Assembly: GCF_000746025.2 (NCBI RefSeq) | Contig: NZ_CP045798.1 | Span: 3,393,501-3,457,500 of the forward strand | Length of the DNA: 64,000 bases | Direction of reading: 5' to 3' | DNA from: Thermanaerosceptrum fracticalcis | GTDB taxonomy: Bacteria > Bacillota > Peptococcia > DRI-13 | Shown: positions 8,517 through 16,720 of the stretch, one piece after another | Position numbering within the stretch: position 1 is the stretch's first letter | Layout of the letters: every line of letters starts with the position of its first letter | Program-made: the position numbers and the translations under genes | Notes under the pieces: generated by a model | Seen by the model: only the letters and a program-made list of their open reading frames with translations | What the model was told of the DNA's origin: nothing | The model's database searches: none

Positions 8517-9758
8517 ATGAAGCATATGGAACTTGTAGAAACAATAATGAAATGTAATCGTTGTGCGGCCTGTCACGATGTTTGCCCCACATATAAAATT
8601 TCCGGTGATGAATTCTCAGTAGCACGTGGGCGGCTGCGGTTGCTCCGCATGGGTTTGGAGAACCAAATAAATCTGGACGGGGAACCAGAACTGGAGAGGT
8701 TTGTAAACGAATGTCTTCTCTGTAAGGCATGTGAGGTTAATTGTCCTTCTAACGTTCCTACAACACAAATAATAAGTGATATTAGGGCTCGTCATACTGC
8801 TAAAAAAGGACTACCTCTGCCAAAGAGATTTTTATACAGAGGATTTTTCTCTAATCCCAGAAGATTAAACCTTGCCCGCAAGTTGGCGCGGTTATATCAA
8901 AAGAGTGGCGCCCAGTGGTTAATTAAACAGGCAGGAATTATGAAGGAATCTAATAACTTAATGCCAGAGATGCCTAATTTTAGCGTAAGGGATAATTTAC
9001 CCTTTGTATTAAAGGAAATGCCTGAAGCAAAGCATAAGGTGGCTTATTTTCTCGGCTGTTCAATAAATCAGTTTTTTAGTAATGTGGGAATCGCTACAAT
9101 AAAAGTCCTTCAGGCCAATGACTGTTCTGTAATTGTACCGGAATTGCACTGTTGTGGGGCTCCTCACCAGAGTGCTGGCGATCTTGAGGAGTACAAAAAA
9201 TTGGCCCGTTATAACCTGGATAAGTTATCGGAGCTAGATGTGGAAGCAATTATTGTTGATTGTGCCACTTGTGGGGCCATCCTTAAGGAATATGTGGAAC
9301 TATTTGAAGAAGAAACTGAATATAGGGAAAAGGCAATTAAGATAAAAAACCTGCTTGCAGACATAAGTTCATACCTTTTACAGCTTGGTTATAGCCATGG
9401 AGAGAAAGAAATTGCCTGTACAGTCACTTATCATGATCCTTGTCACAGCGTAAGAGGTTTAAAAGTAAGTGACGCACCCCGGGAAATCCTAAAAAATATT
9501 CCAGGAATCTCTTTCGTGGAAATGAAAGAAGCGGATATGTGTTGTGGCGGTGCTGGTTCTTACGGTATCTTCCATCCGGACATCTCCAGGAAGATATTGC
9601 AGCGCAAAATGAACAATTACCAGGGAACTGGGGCATCTGTCCTTGTCACTTCCTGTCCTGCTTGCATGATGCAACTAAAATATGGCCTGAAAACCTACGG
9701 TATTCCTGGGCAAGTTAAACACATGGTTGAGGTTTTGGCGGAGTCCTACGGCATTTAA
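8517..9758 (+). CDS. glcF: Fe-S/CCG-domain oxidoreductase, GlcF-like subunit
   Basis: Electron-transfer subunit (413 aa) of the GlcDEF-type complex. Two 4Fe-4S sites are visible: CNRCAACHDVCP near residue 14 and CLLCKACEVNCP near 66. The C-terminal half has two CCG cysteine-rich domains (CCGAPHQ, CATCGAILK, HDPCHSVRGL, CCGGAGSYG, CPACMMQLK), as in GlcF, LutA and heterodisulfide reductase subunit B. Electrons from the two flavin subunits probably pass here to a quinone or a thiol-type acceptor. Last gene of the operon; no clear terminator follows. Confidence 0.92.
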   Translation: MKHMELVETIMKCNRCAACHDVCPTYKISGDEFSVARGRLRLLRMGLENQINLDGEPELERFVNECLLCKACEVNCPSNVPTTQIISDIRARHTAKKGLPLPKRFLYRGFFSNPRRLNLARKLARLYQKSGAQWLIKQAGIMKESNNLMPEMPNFSVRDNLPFVLKEMPEAKHKVAYFLGCSINQFFSNVGIATIKVLQANDCSVIVPELHCCGAPHQSAGDLEEYKKLARYNLDKLSELDVEAIIVDCATCGAILKEYVELFEEETEYREKAIKIKNLLADISSYLLQLGYSHGEKEIACTVTYHDPCHSVRGLKVSDAPREILKNIPGISFVEMKEADMCCGGAGSYGIFHPDISRKILQRKMNNYQGTGASVLVTSCPACMMQLKYGLKTYGIPGQVKHMVEVLAESYGI

Positions 9759-9836
9759 TACTCCCTCACAAGATCTCGCACAAAAGAATGAAATTTTTTA
9801 TACCATATTTGGTGCTATAAGAGAAGACTAAAACAC

Positions 9837-9884
9837 TCTAACATTCGAGACCATTCTAACAATAAGCGTTAGAAATACTAACAA
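9837..9884 (+). promoter_or_regulatory. Putative activator site cluster of the C1 operon
   Basis: TCTAACA occurs at 9837-9843 and 9855-9861, ACTAACA at 9877-9883, and an inverted GTTAGAA at 9868-9874 makes a dyad with TTCTAAC (9854-9860). The same TCTAACA heptamer flanks the palindromes upstream of dctP. Position is about 75-120 bp upstream of a sigma-54 promoter. The stretch 9759-9956 holds no gene. Confidence 0.5.
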
Positions 9885-9956
9885 AATATTTAGTTAAATC
9901 GTCAGGAAGACTTGATTTGTCCTTGTATTTCGGCTGTGTAATGTTATTAGGTCTCT

Positions 9957-9972
9957 TGGCATAAATCTTGCA
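9957..9972 (+). promoter_or_regulatory. Sigma-54 (-24/-12) promoter of the panB-fhs operon
   Basis: TTGGCATAAATCTTGCA, beginning at 9956-9957, has GG at 9958-9959 and GC at 9970-9971 with the invariant 12-nt offset. It resembles the dctP promoter closely (both TTGGCAT-N5-TTGCAT-like). Transcription should start near 9983, leaving a leader of about 350 nt before panB. Confidence 0.82.
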
Positions 9973-10020
9973 TTTATTTTTTCATAGATTTAGATGATTT
10001 AAGGGGGAATGTGTAATTAC

Positions 10021-10119
10021 ATGGACGTTACTATGTATGACATTAATATCAAAAAGATTGAAGTAAAAACTAATTATCTTGCACGTAGACAGGGATACAG
10101 CAGCGGTTTCGGTTTATAA
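10021..10119 (+). CDS. Possible 32-residue leader ORF, unknown
   Basis: First ORF on the transcript predicted from the sigma-54 promoter. It starts MDVTMYDINIK and ends GYSSGFGL. AAGGGGGA lies upstream but about 12 nt from the ATG, longer than ideal. No family is recognised. It may be a real small protein, a leader peptide or the remnant of a lost first gene. From 10120 to 10289 no other gene is visible. Confidence 0.3.
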   Translation: MDVTMYDINIKKIEVKTNYLARRQGYSSGFGL

Positions 10120-10289
10120 AAGACAAGGAAGTATGGAGTAAAAACAAAATATTACTTCTGTTTGACCTAAAAAATATATTAAAATATTAACAACAATGAA
10201 AATTTTGAAAACATTTTGCAGAGCCGAGGGTGGCTGATTTTTCTTTAGGAAATATCAAGAACATCGTGCGACAATAATGAACGAATTTC

Positions 10290-10311
10290 TTATAAAGCAG
10301 TTGCTTTATAA
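10290..10311 (+). promoter_or_regulatory. Hairpin/operator upstream of panB copy 1
   Basis: TTATAAAGC-AGTT-GCTTTATAA is a perfect 9-bp inverted repeat with a 4-nt loop, ending about 29 nt before the panB ATG. The same arms (different loop) occur at nearly the same distance before panB copy 2 at 57504-57525. There is no U-tract, so an operator or mRNA structure is more likely than a terminator. Confidence 0.6.
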
Positions 10312-10340
10312 AAATAGAAAAATTAAAAGGGGTGTCTATT

Positions 10341-11198
10341 ATGGCAAAGAAGACAATTCATGATTTCAATCAAATGGTAGCTAATGGTGAAAAAATTGTA
10401 TATCTAACAGCATACGACTATTTAACTGCCAAGATGCAGGAAAAAGCCGGTGTGGATATGATTCTAGTGGGCGACTCCTTAGGTATGGTAAGTCTGGGTT
10501 ATGACACAACTTTCCCTGTAACCATGGATGATATGATCCGCCACTGTCAGGCAGTACGCCGCGGTGCTCCCAATACCTTTATCGTAGGGGATATGCCCTA
10601 CATGTCATACCAGGCTTCAGATGAGCAAGCCATTGCCAATGCAGGCCGTTTCGTAAAGGAAGCCCTGGTTGATGCTATCAAGCTGGAAGGCGGCGGGCCC
10701 ATGATCGCCAGCCGCATTAAGGCCATCCAGCAGGCAGGTATTCTCGTAATGGGTCATATCGGTTTAACACCCCAATTTATGGGTCAGATTGGCGGCTATA
10801 AAGCCCAGGGCCGCAGTGCTGGAGATGCTTTAAAGCTTGTTAATCAAGCTAAACTGGTAGAAGAAGCGGGAGCTTTCAGTATTCTGGTGGAAGGCGTACC
10901 CTCCGCTGTAGGTAAAGCTATAACTGAAAGGGCAGGCATACCTATCCTTGGTATTGGTGCAGGACCTTACACCCACGGCCAGCTCCTGATCTATGCGGAC
11001 ATGGTAGGCTTTTATGATAACTTCACCCCCAAGTTTGTTAAGAAGTATGCCAATGTAGGCGAGATATTAACAAACGCCTTTAAGGCCTATGCCGATGAGG
11101 TCCGTCAAGGCCAGTTTCCCATCGATGGTGAACACACCTACAAGATGAAGGAAGAGGAAGTAAAAGAATTTTTAACACTGCTTGAGAGTCAGAAATAA
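10341..11198 (+). CDS. panB: Ketopantoate hydroxymethyltransferase family protein PanB, copy 1
   Basis: Mg2+-dependent aldol-type enzyme moving a hydroxymethyl group between 5,10-methylene-tetrahydrofolate and a 2-oxoacid (2-oxoisovalerate to ketopantoate in pantothenate synthesis). ATG at 10341 has AAAAGGGGTG upstream and gives 285 aa, slightly longer than E. coli PanB at the C-terminus. Active-site residues are intact: D45 in VGDSLGM, D84 in GDMPYM, K114/E116 in KLEGG and E184 in LVEGVP. No panC, panD or ilv gene is nearby; instead fhs-fchA-folD, a formate channel and a folate transporter follow, pointing to a C1 role, perhaps in reverse. A paralogue lies at 57557-58414. Confidence 0.9.
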   Translation: MAKKTIHDFNQMVANGEKIVYLTAYDYLTAKMQEKAGVDMILVGDSLGMVSLGYDTTFPVTMDDMIRHCQAVRRGAPNTFIVGDMPYMSYQASDEQAIANAGRFVKEALVDAIKLEGGGPMIASRIKAIQQAGILVMGHIGLTPQFMGQIGGYKAQGRSAGDALKLVNQAKLVEEAGAFSILVEGVPSAVGKAITERAGIPILGIGAGPYTHGQLLIYADMVGFYDNFTPKFVKKYANVGEILTNAFKAYADEVRQGQFPIDGEHTYKMKEEEVKEFLTLLESQK

Positions 11199-11229
11199 CT
11201 TTTTAAGACTTTCCCACCCCATCTATATA

Positions 11230-11256
11230 GGCCATCGCCCGCAATGAGCGATGGCC
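11230..11256 (+). promoter_or_regulatory. panB-fhs intergenic stem-loop
   Basis: GGCCATCGC (11230-11238) and GCGATGGCC (11248-11256) form a perfect 9-bp GC-rich stem without a following U-run. It probably acts as an mRNA processing, stabilising or partial attenuation element. A related hairpin containing CATCGCCCG follows panB copy 2, where it does have a U-run. Confidence 0.55.
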
Positions 11257-11319
11257 CAAAATAATGGATAAAAGACAGAACGATGTGCGGTAATAAAGAA
11301 CAAAGAGGAGTGAGTTTTA

Positions 11320-12999
11320 ATGACTTTTAAAAGTGACATCGAAATTGCTCAGGAAGCAAAACCCCAGGTTATCAATGAGATTGCAGAAAAATTGAACATT
11401 AACCCGGAGTATGTTGAAAACTACGGCAAATACAAAGCAAAAATAGACTACAATATTTTGAGTCAAATGAAGGATAAACCCGATGCCAAGCTTATCTTAG
11501 TTACTGCTATTAACCCTACCCCTGCAGGTGAAGGCAAAACAACAACAACAGTGGGTCTTGGTGATGCCCTTTCTTACATAGGTAAGAAGACCGTTATTGC
11601 TTTAAGGGAGCCATCCCTGGGCCCAGTATTTGGTGTAAAGGGAGGAGCCGCAGGTGGTGGCTATGCCCAGGTAATACCTATGGAAGACATAAACCTCCAT
11701 TTTACCGGTGACCTGCATGCTATCGGGGCTGCAAACAACCTCATTGCCGCTATGCTTGATAACCATATTTACCAAGGAAATGAACTGGATATTGATGTAA
11801 GAAGAATAACCTGGAAGCGCTGCCTGGATATGAATGATCGCCAGTTAAGATTCCTTGTAAACGGTCTAGGCGGTAAGGCTAACGGAGTACCCAGAGAAGA
11901 TGGCTTCGATATAACCGTGGCATCAGAAATAATGGCCATACTCTGTCTCTCCAATGACTTAGAAGATCTTAAAAAGCGAGTGGAAAAAATAATAATCGGC
12001 TACAACCGTAAGGGTGAGCCAGTCACCGCCGGTGACATCAAGGCTCAGGGTGCTGTAGCCGCCCTTCTGAAGGATGCCTTAAAGCCTAACTTGGTTCAGA
12101 CCTTAGAGCATACCCCCGCCTTCATTCATGGCGGTCCCTTTGCCAACATCGCTCACGGTTGTAACAGTGTTATGGCCACCAAGATGGCTATGAAGCTGGG
12201 TGACTATGTGGTAACAGAAGCCGGATTCGGTGCAGACTTAGGTGCAGAGAAATTCGTAGATATCAAGTGCCGCTTAAGTGGCCTCAAACCAAATGCTGTA
12301 GTAATAGTAGCCACAGTGAGAGCACTAAAATCCCATGGGGGCGTCGCTAAAGCTGATCTAAACCAGGAAAATCTGGAAGCACTGAAAAAAGGCGTGCCCA
12401 ACCTCTTAAAGCACGTAGAAAACGTAACCCAAAACTATGGTCTACCAGCAGTGGTAGCCATTAACCGATTCCCCACCGACACGGAAGCCGAGCTTATGTT
12501 CATAGAGGAAGAGTGCAAGAAGCTAGGAGTAAATGTAGCTCTATCGGAAGTATGGGGCAAAGGCGGAGCCGGCGGTGTTAAACTTGCCGAGGAAGTATTA
12601 AAGCTTATTGACAAAGGTGACAACAACTTTAAGTTTGTCTATGATGTAAACCTGCCAGTAAAGGAAAAAATCAAAGCCATTGCCACCAAAATTTACGGAG
12701 CCGAGGGTGTGGACTTTGTCGGTTCAAGTACTCAAGATATAGAGAACATTGAAAAAATCGGTTATGGCAATCTCCCTATCTGTATGGCCAAAACCCAGTA
12801 TTCCTTATCCGATGATCCTAAGAAATTAGGGAGACCGGAAGGATTCAGAATATCTATTCGCGCTGCTAAGGTTTCAGCAGGTGCGGGCTTTATCGTAGCC
12901 CTAACTGGAGATATTATGACTTTACCTGGTTTACCCAAAGTGCCTGCCGCAGAGAAAATTGATGTGGATAATACCGGAAAGATTTCCGGGCTGTTTTAA
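11320..12999 (+). CDS. fhs: Formate-tetrahydrofolate ligase
   Basis: ATP-dependent formate + THF to 10-formyl-THF ligase (559 aa, normal length), reversible and ATP-yielding in purine-degrading clostridia. The nucleotide loop [11 protein letters not shown] is at residues 67-77; [18 protein letters not shown] and the [10 protein letters not shown] region are typical. AGAGGAGTGAG precedes the ATG. It forms with fchA and folD the complete interconversion of formate and methylene-THF. The panB gene upstream, which uses methylene-THF, suggests the module runs between formate and a hydroxymethyl donor or acceptor. Confidence 0.97.
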   Translation: MTFKSDIEIAQEAKPQVINEIAEKLNINPEYVENYGKYKAKIDYNILSQMKDKPDAKLILVTAINPTPAGEGKTTTTVGLGDALSYIGKKTVIALREPSLGPVFGVKGGAAGGGYAQVIPMEDINLHFTGDLHAIGAANNLIAAMLDNHIYQGNELDIDVRRITWKRCLDMNDRQLRFLVNGLGGKANGVPREDGFDITVASEIMAILCLSNDLEDLKKRVEKIIIGYNRKGEPVTAGDIKAQGAVAALLKDALKPNLVQTLEHTPAFIHGGPFANIAHGCNSVMATKMAMKLGDYVVTEAGFGADLGAEKFVDIKCRLSGLKPNAVVIVATVRALKSHGGVAKADLNQENLEALKKGVPNLLKHVENVTQNYGLPAVVAINRFPTDTEAELMFIEEECKKLGVNVALSEVWGKGGAGGVKLAEEVLKLIDKGDNNFKFVYDVNLPVKEKIKAIATKIYGAEGVDFVGSSTQDIENIEKIGYGNLPICMAKTQYSLSDDPKKLGRPEGFRISIRAAKVSAGAGFIVALTGDIMTLPGLPKVPAAEKIDVDNTGKISGLF

Positions 13000-13116
13000 A
13001 GATATGAAAAAATACATCATCACAATACCTCTCCATTATAAGATAGTATGGCAGCCGGGAGGTTGCCATACTATCAAACCTTTTTCGAAAAAGAAGGATA
13101 AAAAGGAGGAGACAAG

Positions 13117-13752
13117 ATGCTTGAAAAAAGCGCCCGTGAATTCTTAGAACTCCTTGCATCAAAGGAACCTGTACCAGGCGGCGGTTCGGCCTGTGCTTAT
13201 GTCGGCGCCTTAGGCATGGCTTTAGGCTGTATGGTAGGTAACCTCACCGTTGGTAAGAAGAAATACGTCCACGTAGAAGAAGATATTAAAGCCCTTTTAG
13301 AAAAGGGATATGCAATAATTTCTGATCTGACAGAACTTGTTCAGAAAGATATTGAGGCCTTTTATCCACTTTCACGGGCTTATGGTTTGCCCGGCAATAC
13401 CGATGAGGAAAAGAAATATAAAGAAGAAAAGCTGCAGACGGCTTTAGAAGGAGCAAGTTTAGTGCCTTTAGATATTGCCCGCTTGTGTACTAGAGCAATA
13501 GACCTACAGGCTGAGTTTTGTGAAAAGGGTACTCGTATAGCCATTAGTGATGTAGGGGTTGGTGTGGCCTTCTGCGAGGCGGCTCTTAAGGGAGCTAAAC
13601 TCAATGTATTAATCAATACAAAGATAATGAAAAATCTAGCACTTAAAGAAAAAATAGAAAGTGAATTGAAACAAATAGAGGATGAATATATCAAAAAGGC
13701 CCAAGTCATATTCGCGAAAGTCGAAAACATGATTACAGGAGGGGGCAACTAA
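13117..13752 (+). CDS. fchA: Methenyl-THF cyclohydrolase / formimino-THF cyclodeaminase family
   Basis: FTCD-C family protein of 211 aa. The folate-binding segment PVPGGGSACAYVGALG lies at about 18-33, and the remainder is helical as in the family. In clostridia FchA performs the 5,10-methenyl-THF / 10-formyl-THF (or formimino) step. It is needed here because the adjacent FolD appears to lack cyclohydrolase residues. AAAGGAGGAG precedes the ATG; the stop overlaps the folD start by one base (TAATG), implying translational coupling. Confidence 0.9.
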   Translation: MLEKSAREFLELLASKEPVPGGGSACAYVGALGMALGCMVGNLTVGKKKYVHVEEDIKALLEKGYAIISDLTELVQKDIEAFYPLSRAYGLPGNTDEEKKYKEEKLQTALEGASLVPLDIARLCTRAIDLQAEFCEKGTRIAISDVGVGVAFCEAALKGAKLNVLINTKIMKNLALKEKIESELKQIEDEYIKKAQVIFAKVENMITGGGN

Positions 13753-14603
13753 TGACTGCTATTCTCCAGGCCAAACCTGTTGTGCAGGCCCTGAAAGAAA
13801 AAATCCAGGAAGAAGTAAAAGGCCTGAAAGACAAAGGCATAACCCCTACCATGGGAATTATTCGGGTTGGTCAGCGACCTGATGATGTATACTACGAGAA
13901 CAGCATCATCAAGAACTGCCAGTCAGTGGGCATTGAGGCAAAGGTTTATGCTGTGCCTGAAACCATCAGTATGGAAGAATTCGTACGCCTGATAAATCAG
14001 GCAAACAGGGATTCGGATATCCACGGTATTCTCATCTTTAGACCCTTTCCTGCCCATTTGGACGAGGATATTGTAAAACACTTAATTGATCCTGAAAAAG
14101 ATATCGACTGTATGAATCCTGTTAATTTAGAAAAAGTATTTGAGGGTGAAACAGAAGGACTGGTACCATGTACTCCCGCTGCTGTGATTGAGACCTTAAA
14201 ATATTATGGATATCCCTTACAGGGTGCCAATGTGGCCGTAATCGGTCGAAGCCTGGTGGTAGGAAAACCCCTGGCTATGATGTTCCTGAAGGAAAACTCC
14301 ACGGTAACCATCTGTCATTCCAGAACCAAAAACATGCCCGACATTACTAAGCAGGCGGATATCGTAGTGGCTGCTATTGGGAAAGCAAAGGCTATAGATG
14401 AGAAATATTTCACAGAGAAGTCTGTGGTTATTGATGTAGGTATTAATGATGCCGGAGACGGCAAAATATGCGGTGATGTGGACTATGAGGGAGTAATTAA
14501 CAAGGTAGCAGCAATAACACCCGTACCTGGCGGTGTAGGTACAGTCACCACCACCATCCTGTTAAAACATGTATTAATAGCCTGCAAGAAGCAAACAAGG
14601 TAG
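13752..14603 (+). CDS. folD: Methylene-THF dehydrogenase FolD, cyclohydrolase site altered
   Basis: 283-aa FolD family protein oxidising 5,10-methylene-THF to methenyl-THF with NAD(P)+. Rossmann and family motifs are present: GRSLVVGKPLA, then PGGVGTVTTT near the C-terminus. Aligned without gaps to E. coli FolD from memory, the catalytic Lys56 (Y-x3-K) is Ile52 here (YENSIIKNC), and Gln98 in VQLPLP is Phe (IFRPFP), while the Asp of KDID remains. Both missing residues are needed for cyclohydrolase, not dehydrogenase, activity, so this is probably a monofunctional dehydrogenase working with FchA. Cofactor preference is not assigned. Confidence 0.94.
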   Translation: MTAILQAKPVVQALKEKIQEEVKGLKDKGITPTMGIIRVGQRPDDVYYENSIIKNCQSVGIEAKVYAVPETISMEEFVRLINQANRDSDIHGILIFRPFPAHLDEDIVKHLIDPEKDIDCMNPVNLEKVFEGETEGLVPCTPAAVIETLKYYGYPLQGANVAVIGRSLVVGKPLAMMFLKENSTVTICHSRTKNMPDITKQADIVVAAIGKAKAIDEKYFTEKSVVIDVGINDAGDGKICGDVDYEGVINKVAAITPVPGGVGTVTTTILLKHVLIACKKQTR

Positions 14604-14624
14604 TGGGCTTTAGGAGGTATTACC

Positions 14625-15488
14625 ATGCAGGATAAAAGATATCTTACACCTCAGGAAATTAGTGACACTTGCACAAATATAGGTATAAAAAAATGTAGCA
14701 TATGTAATAAAAAGCTTTTCGTTCTGGCCATTCTGGGAGGGATGTACATTGCCTTCGGAGCCTCTAGCGCCAACATGGCAATTCATAATTTGCCAGCCTC
14801 AGCAGTAGGTATCAAAAAGCTCATTGCCGGCACCATCTTTCCTGTGGGCTTGATGATGATTATTATTGCTGGGGGAGAGCTTTTTACCGGAAATAACCTG
14901 ATAACAGTGGCTGCCCTACAGAAAAAAGTGTCGTGGAAAGCGCTCTTGAATAATTGGATTATTGTGTACTTAGGAAACTTTATTGGGGCTTTCCTGTTAG
15001 CGTGGCTTTTGTTTAACAGTGGCATCTTTAATACAAGTCAGGGGCTTTTGGGTGAATTACATATCAAAATTGCCCAGGAAAAATTAAACTTAACTTTTTC
15101 TCAGGCCTTTATCCGAGGTATTCTTTGTAATGTTCTGGTAGCCTTAGCAGTTTGGATGAGTTATGCTGCAACGGGAATAGTTGATAAGATTTTTGCCATC
15201 TGGTTTCCGGTGATGGTTTTTATCATAGGTGGTTATGAGCACTGTATCGCTAACATGTATTACATTCCTGCAGGTATGATTACCGCCGGTAGTAACGCAG
15301 CCAGTTTGGGGTTGACCTGGCCAGCTTTTATTGTAAAGAATCTTATACCCGTTACCCTTGGTAACATCGTGGGCGGTGCCGTAGTAGTAGGCGGTTTCTA
15401 CTGGTTTATCTACTGTAACGAAGCTTCCTCCGTGGTTAAGGAGACTGTACCTGGTTTTATGAAACCTCAATTGACAGTAAAGGAATGA
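14625..15488 (+). CDS. focA: Formate/nitrite transporter (FocA/FdhC family)
   Basis: Integral membrane formate channel of the FNT family, 287 aa with six predicted helices after a cysteine-bearing N-terminal tail (CTNIGIKKCSICNKK). Typical segments include GGMYIAFGASSANMA, GGELFTGNN and YEHCIANMYYIPAGM. GGAGG precedes the ATG. Its position after fhs-fchA-folD indicates formate rather than nitrite: uptake if the pathway is assimilatory, export if it runs toward formate. Confidence 0.92.
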   Translation: MQDKRYLTPQEISDTCTNIGIKKCSICNKKLFVLAILGGMYIAFGASSANMAIHNLPASAVGIKKLIAGTIFPVGLMMIIIAGGELFTGNNLITVAALQKKVSWKALLNNWIIVYLGNFIGAFLLAWLLFNSGIFNTSQGLLGELHIKIAQEKLNLTFSQAFIRGILCNVLVALAVWMSYAATGIVDKIFAIWFPVMVFIIGGYEHCIANMYYIPAGMITAGSNAASLGLTWPAFIVKNLIPVTLGNIVGGAVVVGGFYWFIYCNEASSVVKETVPGFMKPQLTVKE

Positions 15489-15494
15489 GTAAAA

Positions 15495-16022
15495 ATGCAA
15501 AAAAACCGTAAGCTGGTGGAAGGTGCCCTTTTAATAGCTATCAGTGTCATTCTTACACGATATATGAGTATTAAAATATCTGTATTGGGTGTGGATGGGG
15601 TAAGAATCGGTCTTGGTGTTATGCCTATCATTATTGCTGGTTTGAGAAATGGGGCATTTGAGGGAGCTAAAGTCGGCGCCTTGGCTGATATTATTGGTTA
15701 TGCTCTAAGCCCTGGCGGCGCCTACATGCCTCATTTCACCTTAACTAGCGCCTTAAACGGCATACTACCCCCATTATTAATAGGGAAGAAAGAAAACATT
15801 AACTCTGGGCGGATTATCTTTTCTGTGGGTCTCACATTCCTAATAACCAGTATGATTTTGGTGCCATATTTTTTGAATATACTTTTTGGTATTCCCTATA
15901 AGGTAATCTTTCTACCCCGACTCATCTCTTTCATCCTTAATGTGTTTTTAATGAATACAACCCTGATTGTTTTGGAAAAGAGAGTTAACATTCTTTCCTT
16001 TGATAAGGCTTTGGCCCATTAG
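15495..16022 (+). CDS. folT: ECF transporter S component, folate type (FolT)
   Basis: 175-aa hydrophobic protein with about five to six membrane segments, matching the FolT-type substrate-binding subunit of energy-coupling factor transporters. It has RIGLGVMPIIIAG and the GALADIIGY segment with PGGAYMPHFT following. The energising EcfA/EcfT units are not in the window. Location 6 nt after the formate channel gene ties folate uptake to the C1 module. A remnant of a second copy follows panB copy 2. Confidence 0.85.
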   Translation: MQKNRKLVEGALLIAISVILTRYMSIKISVLGVDGVRIGLGVMPIIIAGLRNGAFEGAKVGALADIIGYALSPGGAYMPHFTLTSALNGILPPLLIGKKENINSGRIIFSVGLTFLITSMILVPYFLNILFGIPYKVIFLPRLISFILNVFLMNTTLIVLEKRVNILSFDKALAH

Positions 16023-16061
16023 AGAGAAGGGCAAAAGTCTATGGAATGCATTAGGTATGCT

Positions 16062-16097
16062 TTCATCGTCTACTTAGAGGATGACTTTCTTTTTTTA
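16062..16097 (+). terminator. Intrinsic terminator of the C1 operon
   Basis: TCATC-G-TCTA pairs with TAGA-G-GATGA around a short loop (16062-16083), with one internal mismatch, followed by CTTTCTTTTTTT. It closes the panB-to-folT operon. Confidence 0.7.
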
Positions 16098-16272
16098 GAA
16101 GGTTTATTCTTGTAATAAGACGAATTAGGTTAGAAGACTAATTTTGGGAGCTTATATGAAAATGTTAAAACGTAACAGGCCAAGCCTTGCAGGAGCGATT
16201 AATAGATCTCTCCGCGGGCAGGGTAGACTTAAGAAAAGTTGGAGAAATATATTTATAAAGAGGCGTGATGTA

Positions 16273-16407
16273 TTGGATAAGAACTTGTGGGAAAGATGTG
16301 TGCAGTTTCATGGTCATGAGTGCCCGGATCTGGCCATAGGATATAAAGCAGTAGAAGCGGTTAGAGAACAATTAGGGATTCGTTTCTCCACCGATAAAGC
16401 TATATGA
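16273..16407 (+). pseudogene. FmdE-family N-terminal fragment
   Basis: About 44 residues beginning near TTG 16273 contain CVQFHGHECPDLAIGYKA, the N-terminal metal-binding signature of FmdE (formylmethanofuran dehydrogenase subunit E-like) proteins. The family is normally around 200 aa, so this is a 5' fragment ending shortly before a recD2 relic. A matching C-terminal FmdE fragment lies at 59411-59618 beyond panB copy 2. The in-frame extension upstream to 16144 is not family-like. Confidence 0.75.
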
Positions 16408-16457
16408 TTGGAAGGAGTAAAATGCTGTGCTTTATCGAACTCAACAATTCTTATGAA

Positions 16458-16720
16458 GATTGGCAGGACTTGGTATGGAATATTTAAGCGGTGTTGTTGA
16501 ACGAATCACCTATGAAAACGAAGAAAACGGTTTCAGCGTAATAAAAATAAAATCCAAGGGTTTTTCTGACCTTGTTACGGTGGTGGGGAATCTTGCTGCT
16601 GTAAATGTCGGGTCCATTGTTCCAAAGTAATGGGGTTTCTACAGCTTATGCAGTAAAAATATATAAAACCTATGGCAATGAGAGTATCGATATCGTGAAA
16701 GCTAATCCTTACAGGCTGGC
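16458..16720 (+). repeat. 263-bp dispersed direct repeat (unit 1)
   Basis: Bases 16458-16720 match 55175-55437 almost base for base with no length difference. The match includes the recD2 N-terminus, the same TAA stop and the same deletion joint. Therefore the duplication occurred after the helicase gene had already decayed. Confidence 0.85.

Noticed and set aside
9983-10340. Tetrahydrofolate riboswitch in the panB leader
   Set aside because: A folate-sensing RNA was expected given the genes, but I could not find the conserved loops; only the short hairpin is supported.
16144-16272. N-terminal extension of the FmdE fragment
   Set aside because: The basic residues before TTG 16273 do not fit the FmdE N-terminus and probably arise from read-through of non-coding DNA.
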